Source: Bradyrhizobium sp. SRS-191
GTDB taxonomy: Bacteria > Pseudomonadota > Alphaproteobacteria > Rhizobiales > Xanthobacteraceae
DNA: 64,000 nt
Direction of reading: 5' to 3'
Assembly (NCBI RefSeq): GCF_024586915.1
Contig: NZ_JANBVS010000017.1
Location: 62,001-126,000 of the forward strand
Shown: piece by piece, positions 1 through 9,546 of the stretch
How the letters are laid out: each line of letters begins with the position of its first letter
Position numbering within the stretch: position 1 is the stretch's first letter
The notes under the pieces: generated by a model
Database searches by the model: none
What the model saw: the letters and a program-made list of their open reading frames with translations, nothing else
What the model was told of the DNA's origin: nothing
Translations under genes and position numbers: made by a program

Positions 1-25
1 GATTGCGTTCTTCACGGGAGAGCAT
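1..25 (-). CDS. ftsW: FtsW, first eight codons only (runs off the window)
   Basis: The minus strand opens an ATG at 25 reading M-L-S-R-E-E-R-N and leaves the window. In the dcw cluster of rhizobia ftsW, the lipid II polymerase/flippase-like SEDS protein of the divisome, follows murD, and this is exactly that place and strand. The peptide resembles the start of rhizobial FtsW as I remember it. An A/G-rich AGGTGG lies about 8 nt upstream of the ATG. Only 25 nt are visible, so the call leans on gene order. Confidence 0.5.
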
Positions 26-130
26 CGGGCCACCACCTGAGCCGAGGAATCAGCCCATTGGCGCCTAGGATGGTTATCGAAGGGTTAAGGTAGTCCCATC
101 AATTGGAGCAGCCGGCTAATCCAGCAAACA

Positions 131-235
131 CTCGTCATTCCCCGCGAAAGCGGGGGATCCAGTACGCCGAGACAGCGCGGTGAAAGCACATCGGCCTCTG
201 GAATACTGGGTCACCCGCTTTCGCGGGTGACGACA
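131..235. repeat. Palindromic intergenic element (family D) between murD and ftsW
   Basis: Two arms of about 35 nt, CGTCATTCCCCGCGAAAGC at the left and its imperfect complement ending GCTTTCGCGGGTGACGACA at the right, enclose a divergent centre. A relative of the same design sits between thiS and thiG at about 58266-58384. It would fold into a long hairpin in the murD-ftsW transcript. No coding potential is seen in it. Confidence 0.75.
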
Positions 236-257
236 GGGGAGATTGGCGGGAGAGCGA

Positions 258-1658
258 TCACACCACCGGCGTCACGCCCGGCAGCGCCTGCACGAGCTCG
301 CGAAAACGCGTGCCGCGGATTTCGAAATTGCGGAACTGGTCGAACGAGGCGCAGGCCGGCGACAACAGGACGACCGCCTCTTTCAATCCCGACGCCTCCG
401 CGTCCGCAGCGGCCTTAGCGACGGCGACTTCCAGCGTCCCGGACGTTTCGTGCAGCACCTTCTCCCCGAGCGTGCCGGCGAACTCCGCGGCCGCCTCGCC
501 GATCAGATAGGCCTTGCGGATGCGCGGAAAGAAGCCGGTCAGGCTGGTGATGCCGCCCGCCTTCGGCTTGCCGCCGGCGATCCAGAAGATGTCGGCGAAG
601 GACGACAGCGCATGCGCTGTCGCGTCCGCGTTGGTGCCCTTGGAGTCGTTGACGAACAGCACGTTGGCGCGCCGGCCGACCTGCTCCATGCGATGGGCGA
701 GGCCGGGGAAGCTGCGCAGGCCCTGCTGCAGCACGTCCTGCTTCACGCCGATCGCAAGCGCGGCGGCCGCGGCGCAGCCCGCGTTCTGCGCGTTGTGCTG
801 CCCGCGCAACGAGCCGATGCCGCCGAGCCGCGCGACCTCGCTGCGCGCGCCGCCGGCGCTGCGCACGATCGTCTCATGCTCGGTGTACAAGCCATCGGCC
901 AGCGGGTTCTTCACCGAGATGCGCACGACGCGCTTGCCGGCCTGATCGAGGCGGTCGGCAATCGCCCGGCAAAAGCCGTCGTCGACGCCGACGATGGCCG
1001 TGCCCTGCGACTGCACTCCCGCCACCAGCCGCTCCTTCACCGCCGCGTAGTTCTCGATCGTCCCGTGGCGGTCGATATGGTCCTCGCTCACATTGATCAG
1101 GATGCCCACGCTCGGATCGAGCGAAGGCGTCAGGTCGATCTGGTAGGACGACATCTCGATCACATGCACGCGGCCCATCCGCGGCGGCTCCAACGACAGG
1201 ATTGCGGTGCCGATATTGCCGCCCATCTGGGTGTCGTAGCCGGCCACCCGCATCAGATGCGCGATCAGCGCGGTCGTGGTGGACTTGCCGTTGGTCCCGG
1301 TGATCGCGACGAACGGCGCATCCGGCGCGTGGCGCCTGCGCTCGCGGCAGAACAGCTCGATATCGCCGATCACCTCGACGCCCGCCTCGCGCGCCCTCAG
1401 CACGCTCCAATGCGGCACGGGATGAGTCAGCGGCACGCCCGGCGCCAGCACAAGGGCGGCGAAGTTAGCCCAGGACACCGTGCGCAGATCGGCAGTGATG
1501 AACCCGGCTTTCGCCGCTTCGGTCATCCGGTCGGCGCCGTCATCGGCCGCGATCACTTCGGCGCCGCCCGCGCGCAGCGCGTGGCACGACGCCAACCCCG
1601 AGCCGCCGAGCCCGAACACGGCGACGGTCTTGCCGGCGAAAGAGGTGACGGGGATCAT
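258..1658 (-). CDS. murD: UDP-N-acetylmuramoyl-L-alanine--D-glutamate ligase MurD
   Basis: MurD adds D-glutamate to UDP-MurNAc-L-Ala in the cytoplasm, using ATP. The 466-residue product has the N-terminal nucleotide-sugar binding fold (VFGLGGSGLAS, residues 14-24), the Mur ligase P-loop GTNGKSTT at 121-128, and a normal family length. The ATG at 1658 lies one base after the mraY TGA, so the two are translationally coupled. It is followed by a palindromic element and then the start of ftsW. No missing catalytic motif was noticed. Confidence 0.96.
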   Translation of the reverse strand: MIPVTSFAGKTVAVFGLGGSGLASCHALRAGGAEVIAADDGADRMTEAAKAGFITADLRTVSWANFAALVLAPGVPLTHPVPHWSVLRAREAGVEVIGDIELFCRERRRHAPDAPFVAITGTNGKSTTTALIAHLMRVAGYDTQMGGNIGTAILSLEPPRMGRVHVIEMSSYQIDLTPSLDPSVGILINVSEDHIDRHGTIENYAAVKERLVAGVQSQGTAIVGVDDGFCRAIADRLDQAGKRVVRISVKNPLADGLYTEHETIVRSAGGARSEVARLGGIGSLRGQHNAQNAGCAAAAALAIGVKQDVLQQGLRSFPGLAHRMEQVGRRANVLFVNDSKGTNADATAHALSSFADIFWIAGGKPKAGGITSLTGFFPRIRKAYLIGEAAAEFAGTLGEKVLHETSGTLEVAVAKAAADAEASGLKEAVVLLSPACASFDQFRNFEIRGTRFRELVQALPGVTPVV

Positions 1659-1659
1659 G

Positions 1660-2766
1660 TCAGCGCAGCTTCAGCGTCGAGAGGCCGACCAGGGCCAGCA
1701 TCACCGAGATGATCCAGAACCGGATCACGATCTGCGGCTCGGTCCAGCCGAGCTGCTCGAAGTGATGATGAATCGGCGCCATCTTGAAGATGCGCTTTCC
1801 CGTCAGCTTGAACGAAGCCACCTGCACGATGACCGACACCGCTTCGAGCACGAACAGGCCGCCGATGACAGCCAGCACGATCTCGTGCTTCACCGCGACC
1901 GCGATCGAGCCGAGCATGCCGCCGAGCGCCAGCGAGCCGGTGTCACCCATGAAGATCGAGGCCGGCGGCGCGTTGAACCAAAGAAAACCTAAGCCTGCGC
2001 CGAGCACCGCGCCGCACAGCACCGCGAGCTCGCCGGTGCCGGCAACGTAGTGGATCTGCAGATAGTCGGAGAACACGGCGTTGCCGGCGAGATAGGCGAT
2101 CAAGCCGAAGCTTGCGGACGCGATCATCACCGGAACGATCGCGAGGCCGTCGAGGCCGTCGGTCAGGTTGACGGCGTTGCCGGCGCCGACGATGACGAAG
2201 GCGCCGAAAATGACGTACATCCAGCCGAACTTGAAGACGAGGTCCTTGAAGAACGGAATCGCGAGCCCGGTGGAGGACGGATCGCGTCCGAGCCGCACCA
2301 GCGCATAGCAGGCGACCAGCGCGATCGCCGCCTCGATCAGGAGCCGCGCGCGTCCTGCAAAGCCGGAATGCGACTGCTTGGTCACCTTGAGATAATCGTC
2401 ATAGAAGCCGACGAAGCCGAAGCCGAGCGTCACGGCCAGCACGATCCAGACGTAAGGGTTGAGCGGATTGGCCCACAGCACGGTGGAGACGACGAGGCCC
2501 GAGAGGATCATCAGGCCGCCCATCGTCGGCGTGCCCTTCTTGCTGATGATGTGCGATTGCGGTCCGTCGGTGCGGATCGGCTGGCCCTTGCCTTGGCGCA
2601 GGCGAAGATGATCGATGATCCAGGGACCGAACAGGAACACGAACAGCGCGCCCGTGACCACGGCGCCGCCAGTGCGGAAGGTGATGTAACGGAAGACGTT
2701 CAGCACCCCGCGAAATACCGACAGGCTCGGAAACGTATTCGTCAGCTCGATCAACCAGTAGAACAT
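1660..2766 (-). CDS. mraY: Phospho-N-acetylmuramoyl-pentapeptide transferase MraY
   Basis: MraY is the integral membrane enzyme that moves phospho-MurNAc-pentapeptide onto undecaprenyl phosphate to make lipid I. The 368 residues contain about ten hydrophobic segments. Family signatures are all present: KKGTPTMGG (77-85), a DDYLK motif, NAVNLTDGLDGLA, FMGDTGSLALGG and the C-terminal HHHFE. Its stop lies directly before the murD start. About 190 nt separate it from murF upstream, the only sizeable gap in this run of genes. Confidence 0.97.
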   Translation of the reverse strand: MFYWLIELTNTFPSLSVFRGVLNVFRYITFRTGGAVVTGALFVFLFGPWIIDHLRLRQGKGQPIRTDGPQSHIISKKGTPTMGGLMILSGLVVSTVLWANPLNPYVWIVLAVTLGFGFVGFYDDYLKVTKQSHSGFAGRARLLIEAAIALVACYALVRLGRDPSSTGLAIPFFKDLVFKFGWMYVIFGAFVIVGAGNAVNLTDGLDGLAIVPVMIASASFGLIAYLAGNAVFSDYLQIHYVAGTGELAVLCGAVLGAGLGFLWFNAPPASIFMGDTGSLALGGMLGSIAVAVKHEIVLAVIGGLFVLEAVSVIVQVASFKLTGKRIFKMAPIHHHFEQLGWTEPQIVIRFWIISVMLALVGLSTLKLR

Positions 2767-2959
2767 CCAACCCGCCTATGCCGTCTCACCGGGACCGGGC
2801 GTGCGACAGGACGTCCCGCGCACGAATCCAGCCTGCCTCTTTTAACCATGATCGGGGCCGGGTGCGAATCGTGGCCCGGCGGAACGATCCGTCCGGCATG
2901 ACTGCTTCGACCACCAGTGGAAAAACATCGTTCTGCCGCGCCGCGATATCGCCCGATTG

Positions 2960-4339
2960 TTACGCGCGGCTCTGCAGGGCGGCGGCGAGCTTCGACACGA
3001 ACTTGTTGACCCAGAAGATCTTCTTGCTGCCCTTGATGACGACGGCGTCGCCGGGCACCAGCAGCGCCGCGAGCGCTCCGGCATCCAGCGTCACCGGATC
3101 CTCATGCCAGCCGAGCCGCTTCGCCTCAGGCAGGTTGTCGAACAAATGACGCATCAACGGGCCGACGCAGTACACACCGTCGATTCCGGCAAGATGGCCG
3201 GCCATCTGGGCATGGTAGGCCGGCGCGTCGTCGCCGAGTTCGAGCATGTCGCCGATGATCGCGATCCGCCGCCCGCGCACCGGGCGCGCCTGCAGGCTGT
3301 CGAGCGCAGCGGCCATGCTCGCCGGGTTGCCGTTGAAGCTGTCGTCGATCAGCACGATGTCGCCGACGCTCTGCTCGACGCCGCGGCCGGTCATGATGCC
3401 GACATGGCCGAGCGCCGGCGCCAGCTGCGCTGGGTCGAGTCCGGCCGCGGCAACCGACGCGAGCGCCGCCAGCGCATTGTGCAGGCGATGCGGCGCGCCG
3501 GGCGTCAGCGCAAACGTGACCTGGCGACCGGCGATGTCGGCCGTCACGTCCCAGCTCTCGCCGCGCGAACTGTGCGACAGCTCGCGAACCTCGGCACCGC
3601 CGCCGAAGCGGATCGCCTTGCCGGTCCATTCGGGTGCCGCGAGATCAGCGGGAAGGACAAGGATGCCATCCGCGGGCAAGCCAATTGCGATCGAGACCTT
3701 CTCCTGCCGGATGGCTTCGAGGCTGCCGAGCTTCTCCAGATGCACCGGCTGCACGTTGACGACGAGTGCGACCGTCGGCTGGGACAGCTCGGTCAGCCGC
3801 GCGATCTCCCCCTTCTGGTTCATGCCCATCTCGACCACCCAGACCGAGGCCGAGGGATCGGCATTGCACAAGGTCAGCGGCACGCCCCAGAAATTGTTGA
3901 AGCTCGACGGACTGGCGGAGGCTCCGGGATAGGCGGCGATGAACTCCTTGGTGGAGGTCTTGCCGGCGCTGCCGGTGAGCCCGATCACCGGTCCATGAAA
4001 ACGCGCCCGTGCCGCGCGGGCGAGCGCCCACAAGCCGTCGATCAAGGTATCCGGCACGACGAGCTGCGGAGCGGTGATGCCGTCGATCCTGTGCGGCACG
4101 ATCATCGCGACGGCGCCAGCCTGCTCGGCATTCGCCGCAAACTCCCAGCCGTCGCGGCTCGACGCAAAGCTCGACACGAAGCCGCCGCTCGGCGTGCCGC
4201 TGAGCGCGACGAACAGACTGCCCGGCTTCACGGCGCGGCTGTCCTGCGTGACGAAATCGATCGGAGTGTCCGGATAGTCGCCGGTGAGGCCGAGCGCGCG
4301 CGCCGCCTCGGCCACGGTCCACAGCACCTTCGTCATCAT
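2960..4339 (-). CDS. murF: UDP-MurNAc-tripeptide--D-alanyl-D-alanine ligase MurF
   Basis: MurF ligates D-Ala-D-Ala to UDP-MurNAc-tripeptide, completing the cytoplasmic pentapeptide precursor. The product is 459 residues with an N-terminal domain containing DSRAVKPGSLFVAL, the ATP P-loop GSAGKTST at 123-130, and NNFWGVPLTL. The start is an ATGA overlap with the murE stop; two adjacent ATGs (4339 and 4336) are both possible starts. It is read on the same strand as murE and mraY. Confidence 0.96.
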   Translation of the reverse strand: MMTKVLWTVAEAARALGLTGDYPDTPIDFVTQDSRAVKPGSLFVALSGTPSGGFVSSFASSRDGWEFAANAEQAGAVAMIVPHRIDGITAPQLVVPDTLIDGLWALARAARARFHGPVIGLTGSAGKTSTKEFIAAYPGASASPSSFNNFWGVPLTLCNADPSASVWVVEMGMNQKGEIARLTELSQPTVALVVNVQPVHLEKLGSLEAIRQEKVSIAIGLPADGILVLPADLAAPEWTGKAIRFGGGAEVRELSHSSRGESWDVTADIAGRQVTFALTPGAPHRLHNALAALASVAAAGLDPAQLAPALGHVGIMTGRGVEQSVGDIVLIDDSFNGNPASMAAALDSLQARPVRGRRIAIIGDMLELGDDAPAYHAQMAGHLAGIDGVYCVGPLMRHLFDNLPEAKRLGWHEDPVTLDAGALAALLVPGDAVVIKGSKKIFWVNKFVSKLAAALQSRA

Positions 4340-5793
4340 GTCCTCGCTGCCAATGCGGCCGCGACCGCTTCATGATCGCTGAAATGCAGGGTGGTGCTGC
4401 CGATGATCTGGCCGACCTCATGTCCCTTGCCGGCGATGATCAGAGCATCGCCCGGCTGCAGCTCGCCGATCGCGACCCGGATCGCCTCGGCGCGGTCGCC
4501 GATCTCGCGCGCGCCGGGTGTGGCGGCCAGGATCGCGGCACGGATAGCGGCCGGGTCCTCGCTGCGCGGATTGTCGTCAGTGACGATGACGCTGTCAGCC
4601 CCGGCGGCGGCGATCTCGCCCATCAGCGGCCGCTTGCCGGTGTCACGGTCGCCGCCGGCGCCGAACACCACGACGAGCTTGCGCGGGGCATAGGGCCGCA
4701 ACGCATGCAGCGCCTTGGCGAGCGCATCCGGCTTGTGGGCGTAGTCGATGAAGATGGGCGCGCCATTGTGCTCTCCGACCAGCTCGAGCCGCCCCTTGGC
4801 GCCTTCGAGCGTCTCCAGCGCCTCGAACACGGCTTGCGGATCGCACCCGGTCCCGATCGCGAGGCCAGCCGCGACCAATGCGTTCTCGATCTGGAAGGCG
4901 CCGACCAGCGGCAGCCGGACGAAATACATCCGTCCGCAATGCTGAATCTCGAGCTGCTGCGCAAAGCCGTCGATCGCGGCCGCCACGAGCCGGATGCCCG
5001 GCCCTGCGCCGTCGCCGCTCGTCCCCACGGTCATCAAGCGAAGGCCGCGCGCCTCCGCCGCAGCGATGACCTCCGGCGAGCAGTCATGATCGGCCGAGAT
5101 CACTGCAGCCCCTCCGGGCGGCACGAGGTCGCGAAACAGCCGCAGCTTGGCGTTGAGGTAATGCGCGATGTCGGGGTGGTAGTCCATGTGGTCGCGCGAC
5201 AGGTTGGTGAACCCGCCGGCCGAGACCTTCACGCCATCCAGCCTGAACTGATCGAGCCCGTGCGATGAGGCTTCGAACGCCAGATGCGTGACGCCATCCC
5301 CGGTGATCTCGTCGAGCTGCCGATGCAACGCGATCGGATCCGGCGTGGTCAGCGAGCCGTAGACGGTGCGCTTGTCCGACACCAGGCCGACCGTACCGAT
5401 GCTGGCCGAACTGTGGCCGAGCCGCTGCCAGATCTGGCGGGTGAAGGCGGCGACCGAGGTCTTGCCGCTGGTGCCGGTGACCGCGGCAATCGTCGCCGGC
5501 TGCCTGGGGAACATACGCGACGCGGCCAGCGCCAAGGCGCGGCGCGGATTCGGCAGCACGACGAAGGGAACCGAGAGCCCCCCCTCCGGTGCCGAAGCAC
5601 CGGCCACCGCGGCTGCGCCGGCTGCGATTGCGGCCGCGATAAAGCGGGCACCATCCGTCTTGGTTCCCGACAGCGCGAAGAACAGATCGCCTGGCCGGAC
5701 GACGCGACTGTCCACGGCCAGTCCGGAGACTTCGACGGCGGCGATCTGCGGGTCGAGCCGCGCCATATCGCCGAGGAGATCGTGAAGTTTCAT
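4336..5793 (-). CDS. murE: UDP-MurNAc-L-Ala-D-Glu--meso-diaminopimelate ligase MurE
   Basis: MurE adds the third stem-peptide residue. The 485-residue protein shows DSRVVRPGDLFFAL near the N-terminus, the P-loop GTSGKTS at 107-113, and DDNPRSEDP at about 406-414. The DNPR motif is the known signature for meso-diaminopimelate rather than lysine, as expected for a Gram-negative. The stop overlaps the murF start by ATGA, and ftsI lies about 70 nt upstream. Confidence 0.96.
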   Translation of the reverse strand: MKLHDLLGDMARLDPQIAAVEVSGLAVDSRVVRPGDLFFALSGTKTDGARFIAAAIAAGAAAVAGASAPEGGLSVPFVVLPNPRRALALAASRMFPRQPATIAAVTGTSGKTSVAAFTRQIWQRLGHSSASIGTVGLVSDKRTVYGSLTTPDPIALHRQLDEITGDGVTHLAFEASSHGLDQFRLDGVKVSAGGFTNLSRDHMDYHPDIAHYLNAKLRLFRDLVPPGGAAVISADHDCSPEVIAAAEARGLRLMTVGTSGDGAGPGIRLVAAAIDGFAQQLEIQHCGRMYFVRLPLVGAFQIENALVAAGLAIGTGCDPQAVFEALETLEGAKGRLELVGEHNGAPIFIDYAHKPDALAKALHALRPYAPRKLVVVFGAGGDRDTGKRPLMGEIAAAGADSVIVTDDNPRSEDPAAIRAAILAATPGAREIGDRAEAIRVAIGELQPGDALIIAGKGHEVGQIIGSTTLHFSDHEAVAAALAART

Positions 5794-5864
5794 CCCGGTC
5801 CCGTACCAGTCCTGGCTCCCGCCCGGGCGGCGGCAGCTCCATAGCCTTGCGATTCGCGGACGGC

Positions 5865-7613
5865 TTACTGCGTCAACCGCGATGCCGCAAGAATTTGGCG
5901 GTCGGACGGCGGCAGGTCGAAACGGGGCTCGATCCCGAGCAACGGCCCGATCCGGGAGATCACATTGCCCGCGGTCGGCACCGCGTTCCAGCCGGAGGTG
6001 ATGAAGCCGTAGGTCTCCTTCAGAGCCTGCGGCTCATCCAGCATGATCAGGAGCTGGTATTTCGGCTTGTCGGCCGGAATCACGGCCGTGAACAGGGTCA
6101 GCACCTTCTTCTTGGCGTAGCGGCCGTTGATCACCTTCTCGGCGGTGCCGGTCTTGCCGCCGATGTAATAGCCCTTGACGTCGGCCTTGCGCGCGGTGCC
6201 GATCTCGGCGTTCAGACGCATCAGGTACCGCATCTTCTCCGAAGTCTCCGGCTTGATCACGCGCTTGGCGACCTGCATCGCCTCGGCCTCGGTACGCTTC
6301 ATGAAGGTCGGCGGAATCAGGTAGCCGCCATTGACCAGCGCGCTGACGCCCATCACGCCTTGCAGCGGCGCCACCGCCATGCCGTGACCGAACGCGATCG
6401 TGACCGTGTTCAACTCGGCCCAGCGCTTGGGCAGGATCGGCGAGGCACTCTCCGGCAACTCGGTGCGCAGCCGGTCGAACTGTCCCATCTTGCGCAGGAA
6501 CGCCTTGTGCCCTTCCACACCCTGCGTCAGCGCGATCCTGGCGGCGCCGACGTTGGAGGAGAAGGTGAACACCTCTTTCATCGTGAGGAAGCGGCCCTTC
6601 GGCTCGTCGTCATGGATCGCGAACTTGCCGTAGTGCAGCGGTCCGCGCGCATCCCACAGCGAGTTCAGATCATATTTCCCGGTATCGAGCGCCATCGCCA
6701 GGGTGAACGCCTTGAAGGTCGATCCCATCTCGTACACGCCGGTGGTCAGGCGGTTGATCCGGTCCGGATCGTGCGCTTCCTTCGGGTTGTTGGGATCGAA
6801 ATCAGGCAGCGACACCATCGCGATGATCTCGCCGGTCCGGACGTTGACGACCAGACCGGAGGCCGCCTTGGTCTTGAACTTCTCCTTGGCCTTGAGCAGT
6901 TCGTCGCGCAGCGCGTGCTCGACGCGCAAATCGACCGAGAGCTCGACCGGCTTCTGCAGGCGGTCGGTGGCGAAGCCGGCGCGATGCAGGTCGGCGAGGC
7001 CCTGATTGTCGAGCCACTTCTCCATGCCGGCGATGCCCTGGTTGTCGATGTTCACCAGACCGATCAGGTGGGCCACCTCGTTGCCCGTGGGATACACGCG
7101 CTTGTTCTCGCGCAGGAAGCCGACGCCCGGCAGGCCGAGGCGATGGATGTCCTGCTGCTGCTTCGGCGTCATTTCGCGCTTGAGCCAGACGAAGCCCTTG
7201 CGCGACATCATGCGCTCGCGCACCTCGTTCGTATCGAGATCGGGCAAGGTCGCGGTGAGCAGCTCGATCGCCTCGTCCTTGTCGATGAGGCGGCGCGGCT
7301 CGGCGAACAGGCTCGGCGTCTTGACGTCGGTCGCCAGCACGGCGCCGTTGCGGTCGACGATATCGGGCCGCGCGGTCGCAATGGCGTCCTGCTGCGCGGA
7401 CCGCCGTGCGCTCGGCCCGTCTGAGCCCGCCGCGAACATCACGAGCCGGCCGCCGATGATGGCATAGACGGCGGCGAAGGCGATGATCGCAAGGCCGATG
7501 CGCGCCCGCGCCTTGGCGGTACGATCGACGTCGCGCCCGTACAGCAGCGTACGCACGAGGCGCTGTCGCCACGGCTCCTGCGGCTTCACATGCGGCCGAG
7601 GCTGGTCGGTCAT
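5865..7613 (-). CDS. ftsI: Division-specific penicillin-binding protein FtsI (PBP3)
   Basis: FtsI is the septal murein transpeptidase. From the ATG at 7613 it is 582 residues: a cytoplasmic tail, one membrane anchor at about 39-60, a dimerisation domain, then the transpeptidase domain with STFK (Ser298 to Lys301), SSN (352-354) and KTG (487-489). The frame stays open further upstream, to 7844, but the ATG at 7613 overlaps the ftsL stop as ATGA and gives the usual N-terminus, so I chose it. Confidence 0.95.
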   Translation of the reverse strand: MTDQPRPHVKPQEPWRQRLVRTLLYGRDVDRTAKARARIGLAIIAFAAVYAIIGGRLVMFAAGSDGPSARRSAQQDAIATARPDIVDRNGAVLATDVKTPSLFAEPRRLIDKDEAIELLTATLPDLDTNEVRERMMSRKGFVWLKREMTPKQQQDIHRLGLPGVGFLRENKRVYPTGNEVAHLIGLVNIDNQGIAGMEKWLDNQGLADLHRAGFATDRLQKPVELSVDLRVEHALRDELLKAKEKFKTKAASGLVVNVRTGEIIAMVSLPDFDPNNPKEAHDPDRINRLTTGVYEMGSTFKAFTLAMALDTGKYDLNSLWDARGPLHYGKFAIHDDEPKGRFLTMKEVFTFSSNVGAARIALTQGVEGHKAFLRKMGQFDRLRTELPESASPILPKRWAELNTVTIAFGHGMAVAPLQGVMGVSALVNGGYLIPPTFMKRTEAEAMQVAKRVIKPETSEKMRYLMRLNAEIGTARKADVKGYYIGGKTGTAEKVINGRYAKKKVLTLFTAVIPADKPKYQLLIMLDEPQALKETYGFITSGWNAVPTAGNVISRIGPLLGIEPRFDLPPSDRQILAASRLTQ

Positions 7614-8002
7614 TGCTGATCCTCCGGACGAGAGACCGATCCGGTCACGGGGGGTTCTTCGTTGATGGCATCGATCGTATCGATCATCGAGCCGATCGGA
7701 TCCGGATTGTCCGGACGCGCGAAGCGCGGCGGCCGCTCCGGGAGATTCTTCAGGGTGTCGTACTGCGTGGCATTGAGCGGCTTCAGCGGCAGATGCCGCT
7801 CGACAAGCCCCTGCAGCCGCAGCGGCGCATCGAGCTTGGCCCATTCCGAGCGCAGGATCGCGATCGCCTCGCGCTGCTCGCGGATCTCGGCACGCAATTG
7901 CAGCACGCGCTCGACGCGCGCGGTCGACTCCATCTTGATGCGATAGACATAGGCGGCCGCAAAGATCAGCGAGCAGATCACCACGAGATGCAGGAGGCGC
8001 AT
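7610..8002 (-). CDS. ftsL: Cell division protein FtsL
   Basis: This is a 130-residue bitopic protein: a very short N-terminus, one transmembrane helix (about residues 3-21), then a helical, heptad-like segment rich in R/E/L and a proline-rich tail. FtsL is part of the FtsQLB complex that activates FtsWI. The assignment rests on topology and its place between rsmH and ftsI; the sequence itself is poorly conserved in this family. The stop overlaps the ftsI start. Confidence 0.85.
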   Translation of the reverse strand: MRLLHLVVICSLIFAAAYVYRIKMESTARVERVLQLRAEIREQREAIAILRSEWAKLDAPLRLQGLVERHLPLKPLNATQYDTLKNLPERPPRFARPDNPDPIGSMIDTIDAINEEPPVTGSVSRPEDQQ

Positions 8003-8005
8003 TGG

Positions 8006-9001
8006 TCAGCCTCCCCGCAGGACGTCGGCCAGGCGCGGCCAGGGCGATGACGAGGACGGCGCATGCGCCGGCGCTGTCGTGCGCTCGGCACCGCGCAGCT
8101 TCGCGGACCGCGCACGTGGATTGGACTCGGTTTCGGCCTCTCCGGCCACCACCGGCTTGCGGTTCAGCGGTTTGAAGCTCGGCGTCTCCTGCGCGATCTC
8201 CGGCAGATGACGCGAGCCGCCGCCAGTCTTGCTGCGCTCGGCGAGGAAGGTCTTGACGATGCGGTCCTCGAGCGAATGGAACGAGACGACGGCGAGACGG
8301 CCGCCCGGGGCGAGGATGCGCTCGGCCGCCGACAACGCCTCTTCGAGCTCGTCCAGCTCCTCGTTCACGAGAATACGCAGCGCCTGGAACGTGCGCGTCG
8401 CCGGATGGATGTCGCCCGGCTTGGATCTCACCACGCGTGCCACGATATCGGCGAGCTGCCGTGTCGTCGTGATCGCCTGCTCCTTGCGCGCCGCCACGAT
8501 GGCACGAGCCACCCCGCGGGAGTGACGTTCTTCGCCCAGGATGTAGATGACATCAGCCAGATCACGCTCGGTGGCCTGCGCAATGACGTCGGCGGCGGTC
8601 GGTCCCGTCGCGCCCATGCGCATGTCGAGCGGACCGTCGAAGCGGAACGAGAAGCCGCGCGCGGCGGAGTCGAGCTGCATCGACGACACGCCGACATCCA
8701 TCACGATGCCGTCGACGTGGTCGAGCCCCTGCGCGGCGCAGATGTCGGAGAGGGCAGAGAAGCGATTCTCGACCAATGTGAGCCGGCCGCCTGCTTCGGC
8801 GACGAGGTCGGCACCGCCCGCAATCGCAGTGCTGTCGCGGTCGATCGCGATGACCCGCGTTCCCGGTGTTGCCAGGATCAGACGTGTGTAGCCGCCGGCG
8901 CCGAAAGTCGCATCGACATAGGTTCCGCCATCGCGCGGCGCCAGCATCTCGACCGCCTCAGGGCCGAGCACCGGGATATGGCGCTGGTCAGCCGTGCTCA
9001 C
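8006..9001 (-). CDS. rsmH: 16S rRNA (cytosine(1402)-N4)-methyltransferase RsmH (MraW)
   Basis: RsmH methylates C1402 of 16S rRNA and heads the dcw cluster. I start it at a GTG at 9001, giving 331 residues beginning V/M-S-T-A-D-Q-R-H-I-P-V-L, with GGAG about 9 nt upstream; the frame is open further, to 9253, but that extension has no recognisable content. SAM-binding residues sit in YVDATFGAGGYT, followed by VIAIDRD and IVMDVGVSSMQLD, and the family motif LAVVSFHSLEDRIVK is near the C-terminus. No mraZ gene is found upstream. Confidence 0.93.
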   Translation of the reverse strand: MSTADQRHIPVLGPEAVEMLAPRDGGTYVDATFGAGGYTRLILATPGTRVIAIDRDSTAIAGGADLVAEAGGRLTLVENRFSALSDICAAQGLDHVDGIVMDVGVSSMQLDSAARGFSFRFDGPLDMRMGATGPTAADVIAQATERDLADVIYILGEERHSRGVARAIVAARKEQAITTTRQLADIVARVVRSKPGDIHPATRTFQALRILVNEELDELEEALSAAERILAPGGRLAVVSFHSLEDRIVKTFLAERSKTGGGSRHLPEIAQETPSFKPLNRKPVVAGEAETESNPRARSAKLRGAERTTAPAHAPSSSSPWPRLADVLRGG

Positions 9002-9546
9002 GCGGCCGCTCCACGCGGATGCCGCCGACCCGGACTGACTATGCTCGGCTGCGAGCCCATCGCGCCTTCGATCCTCGCGCCTCGTCACTTTGCCAAGCCA
9101 TCGCCCGGAACGGTCGACAGCCAGCCGCTCCAATACCCGAGCCCCGGCACGCGAACTCCGCGCCGGGGCGAGCGCCGGGCCGTCAACGATCGCGCGCTGC
9201 CGGATGCCCCCGACAGCGCTCGATACGGTGATATCCCGTGCAGGACCTTGCATATGGCGGCTTGCCGTCCCGAAAGCCGGCTTGGCTCTTCACCACTTAG
9301 TAACGGCCTTTAGCGTTAATAAATCGTTGACGGTCTGTGGCGGATCTTGGGCACTCGCTGGAAAGGCGAGTCGTGGAGCGAGAGCGGCTGGCTGCTCCTC
9401 GACACCCCCGCCGCCTTCGCGCAACGGTCTGATCAATACGAGGGGCTCGCATGCGATTTCGATTGCGGCTGGGACATGTAAAAGAGTAGTGCCTGCCCAT
9501 ATTCAATTTGATTCATTGCCGTCGCCGCCTCCGCTTCGAGTGCTTC
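9002..9546. other. Divergent intergenic region between rsmH and the amidase gene
   Basis: About 545 nt with no gene I can support. It should hold the promoter of the dcw cluster (leftward) and of the amidase gene (rightward). An A/T-rich patch at about 9310-9330 (TTAATAAATCG) is the only obvious candidate core. mraZ, which precedes rsmH in many bacteria, is absent here. Confidence 0.5.

Noticed and set aside
243..1712. 489-codon plus-strand frame
   Set aside because: It mirrors murD; no family motif and unlikely amino-acid content.
9002..9253. N-terminal extension of RsmH
   Set aside because: No ATG and no RsmH content; the GTG at 9001 with GGAG upstream gives the usual length.
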